Of a stretch of 6,634 nt of DNA, positions 1-6,169 are shown in pieces. Each line of letters starts with the position of its first letter. Position 1 is the stretch's first letter. The translations under genes and the position numbers were made by a program. Origin of the DNA: JBDSLU01 sp039916225 (GTDB taxonomy: Bacteria; Acidobacteriota; Vicinamibacteria; Vicinamibacterales; Vicinamibacteraceae). The notes under the pieces were generated by a model. It did no database searches and was not told the origin of the DNA. It saw only the letters and a list, made by a program, of their open reading frames with translations. The stretch is taken from contig JBDSLU010000426.1 in the NCBI GenBank assembly GCA_039916225.1, positions 1-6,634 on the forward strand, read 5' to 3'.

Positions 1-48
1 CGACTTGGCGCCGGCGCGCGATCTGTCGCGCCCGGCGCCCCCTCCGCC

Positions 49-900
49 GTGCTGCCAACCGCCATCTTCACGCTGCTCGCGCTGCTCGCGTTCGCCTCCA
101 ACTCGCTCCTGACCCGGCTGGCGCTGGGCGCGCATGCGATCGACGCGGCGTCGTTCACGGCCATCCGCCTGCTCGCCGGCGCCGTGGTGCTGGTCACACT
201 CGTTCGCGCGAGGGACGGCCGCTGGCGCGCCCTGCGCGGCGGCGGCATCGCCGGGCCGGCGATCCTGTTCGCCTATGCGGCGCCGTTCTCGCTCGCCTAC
301 GTCCGCATCGGCGCGGCGGTGGGCGCGCTGGTGCTGTTCGGCGCGGTGCAGCTGGCGATGCTCGGCTTCGGCCTGTCGCGCGGCGAACGGCCGGCGCCTC
401 GCACGTGGGCCGGACTGGCGCTGGCGACGGGCGGATTGCTGTGGCTGACGATCCCGGCGGCGAGCCGCCCCGATCCGATCGGCGTGGCGCTGATGATCGT
501 CGCCGGCGCCGCCTGGGCGGCCTACACCATCGCCGGACGCACGACACGCGAGCCGGTTGCCGAGAACGCCCGGAACTTCCTGTGGAGCGGCCCACTCGCG
601 CTGCTGATGATGCTGGCGTCGACGACGACGGTGTCCATCAGCGGCCGCGGTGCGCTGCTGGCAGGGATCTCCGGCGGCCTGACGTCGGGGCTGGGCTACG
701 TGGTCTGGTATCGCGCGCTGCCGCGCCTGTCGGTGACGCAGGCGGCGGTGGCCCAGGTCGCGGTGCCGGTCGTCGCCGCGGCCGGGGCGGTGGTGCTGCT
801 CGGCGAGCCGCTCACGCTGCGGCTGGTCCTGGCGGGCGCCTGCGTGCTGGCGGGTATCGGCCTGGTCGTGTCGCGCCGGTTGACCGCTTCGTCGTCGTAG
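49..900 (+). CDS. EamA/DMT-superfamily inner-membrane transporter
   Basis: The 283-residue product is almost entirely hydrophobic and reads as about ten membrane helices (roughly residues 4-27, 35-54, 66-85, 88-109, 118-137, 143-163, 178-197, 201-222, 230-251, 257-276). This is the two-times-five EamA repeat of the drug/metabolite transporter superfamily. The second half carries the usual signs: an AAWAAYTIAGR helix near 154-164, a YVVWYRAL segment at 217-224, and a Pro-containing helix ending in LLGEPL at 250-255. Such proteins sit in the inner membrane and usually export metabolites or amino acids; the substrate cannot be told from sequence. GTG at 49 is the first possible start inside the window, and the first helix begins just after it. 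No Shine-Dalgarno motif precedes it and the frame is open to base 1, so an upstream start is possible. The gene converges on the ROK gene with a 90-bp gap. Family is confident; start is not. Confidence 0.88.
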   Translation: MLPTAIFTLLALLAFASNSLLTRLALGAHAIDAASFTAIRLLAGAVVLVTLVRARDGRWRALRGGGIAGPAILFAYAAPFSLAYVRIGAAVGALVLFGAVQLAMLGFGLSRGERPAPRTWAGLALATGGLLWLTIPAASRPDPIGVALMIVAGAAWAAYTIAGRTTREPVAENARNFLWSGPLALLMMLASTTTVSISGRGALLAGISGGLTSGLGYVVWYRALPRLSVTQAAVAQVAVPVVAAAGAVVLLGEPLTLRLVLAGACVLAGIGLVVSRRLTASSS

Positions 901-930
901 CGGTCCGTGCGTCGCCCCGAAGATCCGCGC

Positions 931-1005
931 GAGGGCCCGATCGCGTCAGGCCCGATGGCGTCAGGCCCCGATCTCTCAGGCCCCGACCCCTCAGGCGACG
1001 TCGGG
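931..1005. repeat. 15-bp tandem repeat, five units, at the 3' end of the ROK gene
   Basis: TCAGGC recurs at 946, 961, 976 and 991, exactly 15 bp apart, with a diverged unit at 931-945 sharing GGCCCGAT and GCG with the 946 unit. The middle units read TCAGGCCCCGATCTC and TCAGGCCCCGACCCC. The last unit (991-1005) is the final four codons and the stop codon of the minus-strand ROK gene. Because 15 is a multiple of three, the stop triplet is repeated in frame at 976, 961 and 946. The array fills most of the gap between the converging transporter and ROK genes. It has little self-complementarity, so it does not look like a terminator; slipped-strand duplication of the gene end is the simplest explanation. 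Confidence 0.8.
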
Positions 1006-2205
1006 CGCGGCGAAGTATTGCTGGACGACCAGCGCCACGGCGCCGCGCAGGCGGGGCCGGTCCTGCGGGTCGGTCGGCACGATCCGGGTGCCGGCCTGGA
1101 GCAGGGCCCGCCGGGCCACCACGTCGTTGACGATCGGCCCGACGCGGTCCCAGATCGCCGTGACCTCGCCGACCACGGTGATCACCTCCGGCGCCAGCGC
1201 CGTGATGATGAACGACAGGCCGGAGCCGAGGAAGTGCGCCATCCGATCGATGGCCGCCAGGGCGCGCGGATCGCCGTTGCGGGCCAGTTCGACGAGCGAA
1301 CGGAAGCGCCCCAGCTGGTCGACGCCGGCGAGCGACGCGATGGCCGCCTCGCCGTCGGTGCCGCGCGAGTAGTCCATCACCGCGGCGGAGTTCGAGGCAT
1401 AGCGCTCCCAGCATCCGCGCTTGCCGCACTTGCAGGGCGGGCCCTTCTCGTCGAGCGTCACGTGGCCGAGTTCGCCGGCCATGGCGTTCGAGCCGTGCAC
1501 CAGCTGCCCGTTGATCAGCAGGCCGACGCCGATGCCTTCCGACACGGTGACGGCGACGAGGTTGCGGACGTGTTCAGGGTGCTTGCCGAACCAGAGCTCG
1601 GCGAGGGCGCAGGCGTTGGCGGCGTTCTCGAGGAAGACCGGCAGGCCGATGACCGATTCGAGCATCGCCCGCAGATCCATGGCCGGCCAGCCCAAGTTGG
1701 GCGCGAACATGAGGCGGCCATGCGAATCGACGCGGCCGGGCAGGCTGACCCCGACCCCTTCGACCCGGGTCGCCGGGAATTGGGCCCGGAGCGCGACGAC
1801 CGTCTCGTGCAGCCGGGCCGCGAAGGCCTCCGGCGTCGCCGGCGTGTTCCACTGCTCCTGGGCCTTGAACTCGGCGTCCAAGCCGGCCAGGCCGACGGTC
1901 GTGATGTCCGGCCGCAGCTCGACGCCAATGGTGCCGACGCGTTCGGTGTTGACGTGCAGGAAACGCGGCCGGCGGCCGCGTGGCAGGAGCCCCAGCTCGC
2001 CCTCGTTGACCCACCCCTCGACGATCAGCTCGTCGATGATGGCGGACACGGTGCTGCGCTGCAGGCCCGATTTGCGCGCCAGATCGGCGCGCGACAGGGG
2101 TTCGTGCCGCCTGATCAGGCTGAGCGCGATGCGCCTGTTTATCTGCCGCGCCGTTTCACTGGTCGCGACCTGGAAGCTGGTGAGGTCGATCTTGCGCATG
2201 GGCAT
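991..2205 (-). CDS. ROK-family transcriptional regulator (NagC/XylR/Mlc type)
   Basis: This 404-residue protein has an N-terminal winged helix-turn-helix (about residues 20-86: RADLARKSG, recognition segment QRSTVSAIIDEL, then a GRRPRFLHVN wing) followed by a ROK sugar-kinase-like domain. Recognisable ROK elements are GVGVSLPGRVD near 150-160, ENAANA at 193-198, SEGIGVGLL at 222-230, GELGH at 244-248, and the zinc/sugar motif C258-x-C260-x4-C265-W-E267 with H248. The Asp of the kinase motif (usually ENDANA) is Ala at 195, and the DxGxT phosphate motif near residue 94 is replaced by GVELRP. The protein should therefore sense a sugar but not phosphorylate it. That matches a DNA-binding repressor or activator relieved by a sugar. 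The ATG at 2205 is given here, but a second ATG at 2199 would start the protein at MRKID, which I recall as the usual N-terminus of related acidobacterial proteins; neither has a clear Shine-Dalgarno. It lies 142 bp downstream of the TonB receptor on the same strand. The inducing sugar is unknown. Confidence 0.93.
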   Translation of the reverse strand: MPMRKIDLTSFQVATSETARQINRRIALSLIRRHEPLSRADLARKSGLQRSTVSAIIDELIVEGWVNEGELGLLPRGRRPRFLHVNTERVGTIGVELRPDITTVGLAGLDAEFKAQEQWNTPATPEAFAARLHETVVALRAQFPATRVEGVGVSLPGRVDSHGRLMFAPNLGWPAMDLRAMLESVIGLPVFLENAANACALAELWFGKHPEHVRNLVAVTVSEGIGVGLLINGQLVHGSNAMAGELGHVTLDEKGPPCKCGKRGCWERYASNSAAVMDYSRGTDGEAAIASLAGVDQLGRFRSLVELARNGDPRALAAIDRMAHFLGSGLSFIITALAPEVITVVGEVTAIWDRVGPIVNDVVARRALLQAGTRIVPTDPQDRPRLRGAVALVVQQYFAAPDVA

Positions 2206-2210
2206 GAGAC

Positions 2211-2244
2211 AAAAATGGGCCGAAGAGCATCGGCTCTCCGGCCC
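2211..2244 (-). terminator. Intrinsic terminator-like hairpin just before the ROK start
   Basis: On the minus strand, GGGCCGGAGAGC and GCTCTTCGGCCC form a 12-bp stem (2244-2233 with 2228-2217) around a four-base CGAT loop, followed directly by ATTTTTG (2216-2210). In minus-strand RNA the stem is fully paired: 11 Watson-Crick pairs and one G-U. In plus-strand RNA the same position is an A-C mismatch and no T-run follows, so the element is oriented toward minus-strand transcripts. It lies about 100 bases after the receptor stop codon and only five bases before the ROK ATG at 2205. It could end the receptor transcript, or attenuate a ROK transcript started upstream. Confidence 0.6.
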
Positions 2245-2257
2245 GTCGTGACCTTAA

Positions 2258-2271
2258 CTCGTCTAGACAAG
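2258..2271. promoter_or_regulatory. Candidate ROK operator centred on GTCTAGAC
   Basis: CTcGTCTAGACaAG is a palindrome with one mismatched pair around a perfect eight-base core, 53-66 bases upstream of the ROK ATG at 2205. Known ROK repressor sites (for example XylR) are also dyads with a short core, and these regulators commonly repress themselves. The core half-site GTCTA resembles the GTCCA half-sites in the adjoining palindrome. That ROK binds here is inference. Confidence 0.45.
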
Positions 2272-2292
2272 CGCTGTCCAGCGTGGACAGCG
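2272..2292. promoter_or_regulatory. Perfect 9-bp inverted repeat abutting the candidate operator
   Basis: CGCTGTCCA and TGGACAGCG are exact complements separated by GCG. The element directly abuts the GTCTAGAC dyad, and a further copy of GTCCAGCG follows at 2295-2302, 19 bases after the one at 2276-2283. It may be a second operator site of the same regulator, or simply an RNA hairpin in the leader. No T-run follows on either strand, so it is a poor terminator candidate. Confidence 0.4.
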
Positions 2293-2312
2293 TCGTCCAG
2301 CGCCTGCCCAGA

Positions 2313-2331
2313 GCCGGACCCGAGGTCCGGC
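2313..2331. other. Stem-loop downstream of the receptor gene
   Basis: GCCGGACC and GGTCCGGC form a perfect 8-bp stem with a three-base CGA loop, 16 bases after the receptor stop codon. It may stabilise the 3' end of the receptor mRNA or assist termination. It lacks a T-run on the minus strand, so on its own it is not a convincing intrinsic terminator. Confidence 0.35.
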
Positions 2332-2347
2332 CGTGTCGATCCGGTCC

Positions 2348-5300
2348 TTAGAACTGGAACCGGGCCAGCAGCTGCAGCACGCGCGGGCTCCGGACGCTGG
2401 TCACCGACCCGAAGCCGTTGGTGCGAACCAGTTCGCCCGCCGCGTTGTACGGCAGGTTCACTGGAGTGAGGTTGGTCAGGCTCGTGAACTGGATGTTGTT
2501 GGCCACCGCGTCGAACTGCGTGTGGTTGAGGACGTTGAACGCGTCCACGCGGAACGCCAGCCGACGGCGCCCACCCAGCCCAAAGCCCTTCTCCAGTGAC
2601 AGGTCCACGTTGTTGAGCGGCGCGCGATTCAGGTAGTTGCGACCCGACTCGAGACCGATGCTGCCCACCGCCGCCGGCGCGTAGATGCCCTGCGCCACCT
2701 GCTGGTACGGGTCGTCGCTGTGACCGCTGCCTGGGTCACCGGTGATCACGATGCGCGAGCCTTCGGTGTCCGAACCCGTGATGTTGCGGTTGCCGACACC
2801 ATTGACGCTCCAGCCCAGGCCGTACGGCAGACCGCTCTCGAGTCGGTAGCCACCGGAGATCTGCCAGTTGTTGACGAGACCTCCCAGCAGCACGCCGGCG
2901 GTCTCCATCTTCGGCACCTGGTAGACCCAGTTCAGGTTGACGATGTGGCGGCGATCGAACCCGGCCGGCCCATAGTTCGCCTGCTTGTCGAAGCCGTCGA
3001 TGCGCGAGAAATCGCCGTTGCCGTCCTGCGTGTCGAGGGCCTTGCTGAATGTGTAGTTGGCGTTCAGGAACAGGCCGTTGGCAAAGCGGCGGTCGATCTG
3101 CGTCTGCAGGCCGTGGTAGTTGGCGTTGGCGTCGAACAGGCGCAGGTTGATGTTGCCGTAACCGAGATACGGCCGCAGGAAGTCCTGCGCGAGCGCCGTC
3201 TGCCCGGGATTGGAGCTGGCCGGCAGCGTCGTGTCCTGGTTCTGTGGAGCGAACGTCGCGCCGTAGGGAACCGCGTTGGCATTGACCCGGCGAGGCAGGT
3301 GGTTCTGCAGCGAGCCGACGTAGGCGATGTCCCAGATCATGCCGCCCGGCAGCTTCTTCTGGAAACCCATGTTGAAGCTGTACGTCGTCGGGATGTTTCC
3401 GGCCAGCTGCATCGCATTGAGGTTCGATGGAGCGAGCAGCGCCGACGCGGGATCGATCTCCTGCAGCCGGCCCCAGGTAATGCGCGGCTCGAAGGTCGTC
3501 GGCGGGTTGACGATCTCGTCAAATGCGATGTTGCCCTCGTAGCGGTCGTAGAACACACCGCCGCCGAGCCGGAAGATGAACGACTGGTTGCCGGTGATGT
3601 CGTAGGTCATACCGAACCGCGGCGCGAACAGGACACCGTTGTCCTCGATCAGCCGGTCGGGCACACCGTTCTGCCCGCCCTGGCCGATGCCGTTGGTCAG
3701 GCTGCCGCTCTGCGGGACGATCCGCCCGATGAGCGCGGCGGGCAGCGTCTGCCCGGTGACGGGGTCCTGGGCGACGCGCGTGCCGTTGACGATCGCCGGC
3801 CGATACAAGCGCACGGCGTCGCTCTGGTTGAACAGCTCCGGCGCGAAGTTCGACGTCAGGCCCGCCACGTCGTGCTGCGGCTGCACCCAGTAGAAGCGCA
3901 GACCGTAGTCGAGCGTCAGACGATCGTTGACCTTCCAGTTGTCCTGCAGGTACCACTCGACGTTCCAGTAGCGGTACTCGCCGATCGGATAGACCGAGGC
4001 CTGCTGGAACGTGTTGAACACGCCGATGGCGGCATTGGCCGCGGAGTAGCCCGTATCGAACGGATTCGCGGTGTCGTTGCTGAAATTGATGTTGCCGTTG
4101 TTGGCGCCGAAGCCGCTCTGATCCTTCAGGCTCTTCTGCGCGTAGACGCCGAACTTGGACGTGTGACGCCCCCACACCTTCGTCAGATTCGCAAGGAAGT
4201 CGTAAGTCGTATTGAAGTTGTAGAAGGGCGCGTTGTTCGAGCCGATGTTCGGCGATGTGCCGAACCGGCCGCCGAGGTTGATCTGCGGCGGGTAGTCGTC
4301 CTGGACGGCGTCTGGATAGAGGACCGGCAGCGCACTGACGCCGAGGCCCGACCGCGTCCACGTACCGTCGGCGTCGTGGATGAAGATCGAGTTGTGCCCC
4401 GTGCCGAACGTCGTTTCGAAGAACAGCGTCGGGCTGATGACGCCCGTCGCCGACAGCGACAGGTTGTAGACGGGGCGGATGTCCGAGACGTTGGTCAGGG
4501 GCACGTTGGCGCCCAGCACGAACGACCCGTACGGGCCGACGCCCGTGCCCGCATTGTTCGAGTTCTCGAAGTAGCGGCCGTAGACACGCCAGGCCGACGA
4601 TGCCTGCCAGTCGGCACGGAAGATCTCCTCGCGACGGTCGATCTGCACCGCGACCTGGGACTCGTAGTTGTAACCGGCACCGCTGGCGTTCGGCTTCGGG
4701 TAAGCGTTCAGAATGGCCATGCCCGGCGCATACAACCGATTCGCCGGGATGCGGCCGAGCACGCCGCCGTCCTGGAAGCAGCCGCTGGTGTTGGTCGCGG
4801 TGCAGGGCAGGCCGGTCTGGTAGTCCTTGATCAGGTTGAACAGGGCGTTGTTGTTGTCGACCGACTGCGAGAAGTCGCCCTGACGCTCGAGGTCGGTGGG
4901 CACCTTGACCCGGTTCGGGTTGGCCGGCGGCGTGAAACGGCGCTGGTTCTCGAACGCGAAAAAGAAGAACAGGCGGTTCTTGTCCTTGTTGTAGCCGCCG
5001 AGCGGCACCGGGCCGCCGACCGTGAACCCCAGATCCGTCTGGCGATTGATCGCCTTCAGGCCGACGCGGGACGCCGGATCGGTCTGCAGCGCCCGACCGC
5101 GCTCGCGGTTGTTGATGAAGCTGTTCGCGTTGAACGATTCCTGGCGGCGATAGCCGTAGGCCGAGCCGCGGTAGTCGCGGCCGCCGCTCTTGGTCACGAG
5201 CGAGATCTGCGCGCCCGACGACCGGCCGTACTCGGCCGCGTAAGCGTTGGTCAGGATCTTGAACTCTTCGACCGCGTCCAGGTTGATCGAGCCGAGGACG

Positions 5301-5914
5301 CCGTTGTTGCCGGTGTCGAGGTTGCTGACACCATCGACCGTGTAGTTGGTCGTGTTGTCCCGGGCGCCGTTGACGTTCATGCCCGTGCCGGCGGACGCGT
5401 CGGCGATGCCGGGCGCGAGGCGGGCGAGGAGCAGCGGGTCGCGGCCGTTGACGGCCAGGTTCTCGATGGCCGCCGAGTCGACCGAGAAGTTGCGCGCGGC
5501 GTCGCGCGACTGGACTTCGACGACGCGAGTGGTGACGTTGACCGTCTCCGACACCGCGCCGAGCTCGAGGGTGATGACGCCGACCGACAGGCGGTCCGCG
5601 GCGTTCAGCACGACGTTGGACTGTTCAACGGTCTTGAACGAGTCCATCGTGACTTTGAGGTTGTAGTTGTCCGGCAGCAGGTTCAGGAACACGAAGTCGC
5701 CGGCCTCGTTGGCCGTCGTCACCTGCGTGTCGTTGCGCCGCGGGCTGGTCAGCTCGACCGTCGCCCCGGGAACCGCCGCACCTTGGCCGTCCCGCACCGT
5801 TCCAGCCACCGAACCACGCGTGGATTGCGCCACGGCGTTCGCCGACCCCATCGCGAGCATCACGGCTGCGCCTGCCACCAGGGCACGCCAGCGTCCGCTC
5901 AGGTTATTCAACAC
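2348..5914 (-). CDS. Oar-like TonB-dependent outer-membrane receptor with carboxypeptidase-regulatory-like domain
   Basis: The 1188-residue protein is a complete outer-membrane receptor of the large Oar-like type. It starts with a signal peptide (basic RWR at 8-10, hydrophobic core 11-23, AxA sites ending at 27 and 29). A carboxypeptidase-regulatory-like beta-sandwich follows at about 33-118 (VAGTVRDGQGAAVPGATVEL, then a GDFVFLNLLPDNYNLKV segment). ETVNVTT at 123-129 is a possible TonB box. The plug domain spans about 130-243, with VNGARDNTTNYTVDGVSN at 181-198 and AEYGRSSGAQISLVTKSG at 227-244. The rest is the beta-barrel, ending in LLARFQF, whose terminal Phe is the usual barrel-assembly signal. 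Such receptors use TonB-ExbBD energy to import large or scarce ligands, often glycans; the ligand here is unknown. GTG at 5914 has a strong Shine-Dalgarno seven bases upstream. A near-consensus promoter lies about 140 bases upstream, and a ROK regulator follows on the same strand, hinting at a carbohydrate ligand. Length fits the family, with no break. Confidence 0.95.
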   Translation of the reverse strand: MLNNLSGRWRALVAGAAVMLAMGSANAVAQSTRGSVAGTVRDGQGAAVPGATVELTSPRRNDTQVTTANEAGDFVFLNLLPDNYNLKVTMDSFKTVEQSNVVLNAADRLSVGVITLELGAVSETVNVTTRVVEVQSRDAARNFSVDSAAIENLAVNGRDPLLLARLAPGIADASAGTGMNVNGARDNTTNYTVDGVSNLDTGNNGVLGSINLDAVEEFKILTNAYAAEYGRSSGAQISLVTKSGGRDYRGSAYGYRRQESFNANSFINNRERGRALQTDPASRVGLKAINRQTDLGFTVGGPVPLGGYNKDKNRLFFFFAFENQRRFTPPANPNRVKVPTDLERQGDFSQSVDNNNALFNLIKDYQTGLPCTATNTSGCFQDGGVLGRIPANRLYAPGMAILNAYPKPNASGAGYNYESQVAVQIDRREEIFRADWQASSAWRVYGRYFENSNNAGTGVGPYGSFVLGANVPLTNVSDIRPVYNLSLSATGVISPTLFFETTFGTGHNSIFIHDADGTWTRSGLGVSALPVLYPDAVQDDYPPQINLGGRFGTSPNIGSNNAPFYNFNTTYDFLANLTKVWGRHTSKFGVYAQKSLKDQSGFGANNGNINFSNDTANPFDTGYSAANAAIGVFNTFQQASVYPIGEYRYWNVEWYLQDNWKVNDRLTLDYGLRFYWVQPQHDVAGLTSNFAPELFNQSDAVRLYRPAIVNGTRVAQDPVTGQTLPAALIGRIVPQSGSLTNGIGQGGQNGVPDRLIEDNGVLFAPRFGMTYDITGNQSFIFRLGGGVFYDRYEGNIAFDEIVNPPTTFEPRITWGRLQEIDPASALLAPSNLNAMQLAGNIPTTYSFNMGFQKKLPGGMIWDIAYVGSLQNHLPRRVNANAVPYGATFAPQNQDTTLPASSNPGQTALAQDFLRPYLGYGNINLRLFDANANYHGLQTQIDRRFANGLFLNANYTFSKALDTQDGNGDFSRIDGFDKQANYGPAGFDRRHIVNLNWVYQVPKMETAGVLLGGLVNNWQISGGYRLESGLPYGLGWSVNGVGNRNITGSDTEGSRIVITGDPGSGHSDDPYQQVAQGIYAPAAVGSIGLESGRNYLNRAPLNNVDLSLEKGFGLGGRRRLAFRVDAFNVLNHTQFDAVANNIQFTSLTNLTPVNLPYNAAGELVRTNGFGSVTSVRSPRVLQLLARFQF

Positions 5915-5920
5915 GTCCAG

Positions 5921-5928
5921 TCCTCCCC
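5921..5928 (-). promoter_or_regulatory. Ribosome binding site of the TonB receptor
   Basis: On the minus strand GGGGAGGA ends six bases before the GTG at 5914, close to the anti-Shine-Dalgarno consensus. It settles the choice of GTG over the TTG that follows it as the second codon. It is much stronger than anything in front of the other genes in the window. Confidence 0.8.
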
Positions 5929-5949
5929 AACGCCGACCTCTCCGTCCGG

Positions 5950-5966
5950 CCCATCCGTTGGATGGG
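5950..5966 (-). other. Leader stem-loop in the receptor 5' untranslated region
   Basis: CCCATCC and GGATGGG form a perfect 7-bp stem with a three-base loop. The element lies within the predicted leader of the receptor mRNA, about 21 bases upstream of the Shine-Dalgarno. No T-run follows, so it is not a terminator; it may affect transcript stability or translation. I recognise no known riboswitch family here. Confidence 0.35.
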
Positions 5967-6038
5967 TAGAGGACACCCAGTGCCGGCCAGCGGCAGACAC
6001 ACGGGCGCGACTCTTCCGACCGAGAGTTCGCGTCAATT

Positions 6039-6053
6039 AACGATTGAATCGTT
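6039..6053. promoter_or_regulatory. Odd-centred 15-bp palindrome at the predicted transcription start of the receptor
   Basis: AACGATT-G-AATCGTT is an exact inverted repeat. Its right arm touches the -10 box and its centre (6046) coincides with the start point predicted from that box. This is a classic position for a repressor operator. AANCGNTT-like cores occur in LacI-family sites, but the arms do not match the GTCYA half-sites in front of the ROK gene. Function and binding protein are inferred. Confidence 0.5.
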
Positions 6054-6082
6054 TTATAGCGGGGCTAGGCCAAAACTGTCAA
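6053..6082 (-). promoter_or_regulatory. Sigma-70-type promoter for the TonB receptor
   Basis: On the minus strand a perfect TTGACA (-35, bases 6082-6077) is followed by an 18-base spacer and TATAAA (-10, bases 6058-6053), one base from TATAAT. The predicted start point is near 6046, giving a leader of roughly 130 bases before the GTG at 5914. The promoter sits in an AT-rich stretch of an otherwise GC-rich window and has A/T tracts upstream. It should give the receptor its own transcript, independent of meaB. Confidence 0.75.
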
Positions 6083-6169
6083 CAGATTGTTGCGGCTTCG
6101 CGCAATCCAAAAAATCCCCCTTTTGCTCGGAAAATTGGATTCTTTTCGAGACACGAGGCGTGCCAGAAG
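6083..6169. other. AT-rich gap between meaB and the receptor promoter, with several inverted repeats
   Basis: This stretch is much richer in A and T than its surroundings and contains no gene. AATCCAA at 6104-6110 is complemented by TTGGATT at 6135-6141. CTCGGAAAA at 6126-6134 pairs with TTTTCGAG at 6143-6150 with one bulged base. TTGCG at 6090-6094 pairs with CGCAA at 6101-6105 next to the -35 box. A run of six A (minus-strand T) ends the set at 6109-6114. It could end meaB transcription, serve as an upstream promoter element, or be a site for a nucleoid protein. None of the stems runs straight into a T-run. Confidence 0.4.

Noticed and set aside
11..35. Ten-pair GC hairpin just upstream of the transporter GTG
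   Set aside because: The stem (one bulge, TCTG loop) is strong, but there is no T-run on either strand and it may lie within an upstream coding region. GC-rich DNA forms such stems often.
2244..2292. ROK promoter with TGGACA and TTAAGG 17 bases apart on the minus strand
   Set aside because: The spacing is ideal and the -35-like box matches at five of six bases, but the -10-like box matches TATAAT at only two positions, so I do not call it.
907..2469. A 520-codon open frame on the plus strand opposite the ROK gene
   Set aside because: It covers a well-supported ROK regulator on the other strand, spans the gap beyond it, and its translation is low-complexity Arg/Asp/Ala-rich sequence without recognisable motifs.
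3519..4361. Minus-strand frame of 280 codons inside the receptor gene, possible frameshifted fragment
   Set aside because: The receptor frame is continuous through this stretch and carries the barrel sequence, so this is only an out-of-frame shadow.
2720..6040. A 1106-codon open frame on the plus strand opposite the TonB receptor
   Set aside because: It is antisense to a clearly real receptor with signal peptide, plug and barrel motifs. The translation is rich in Arg, Val, Ala and Asp with no domain signs, as expected when G/C-rich third positions keep an antisense frame open.
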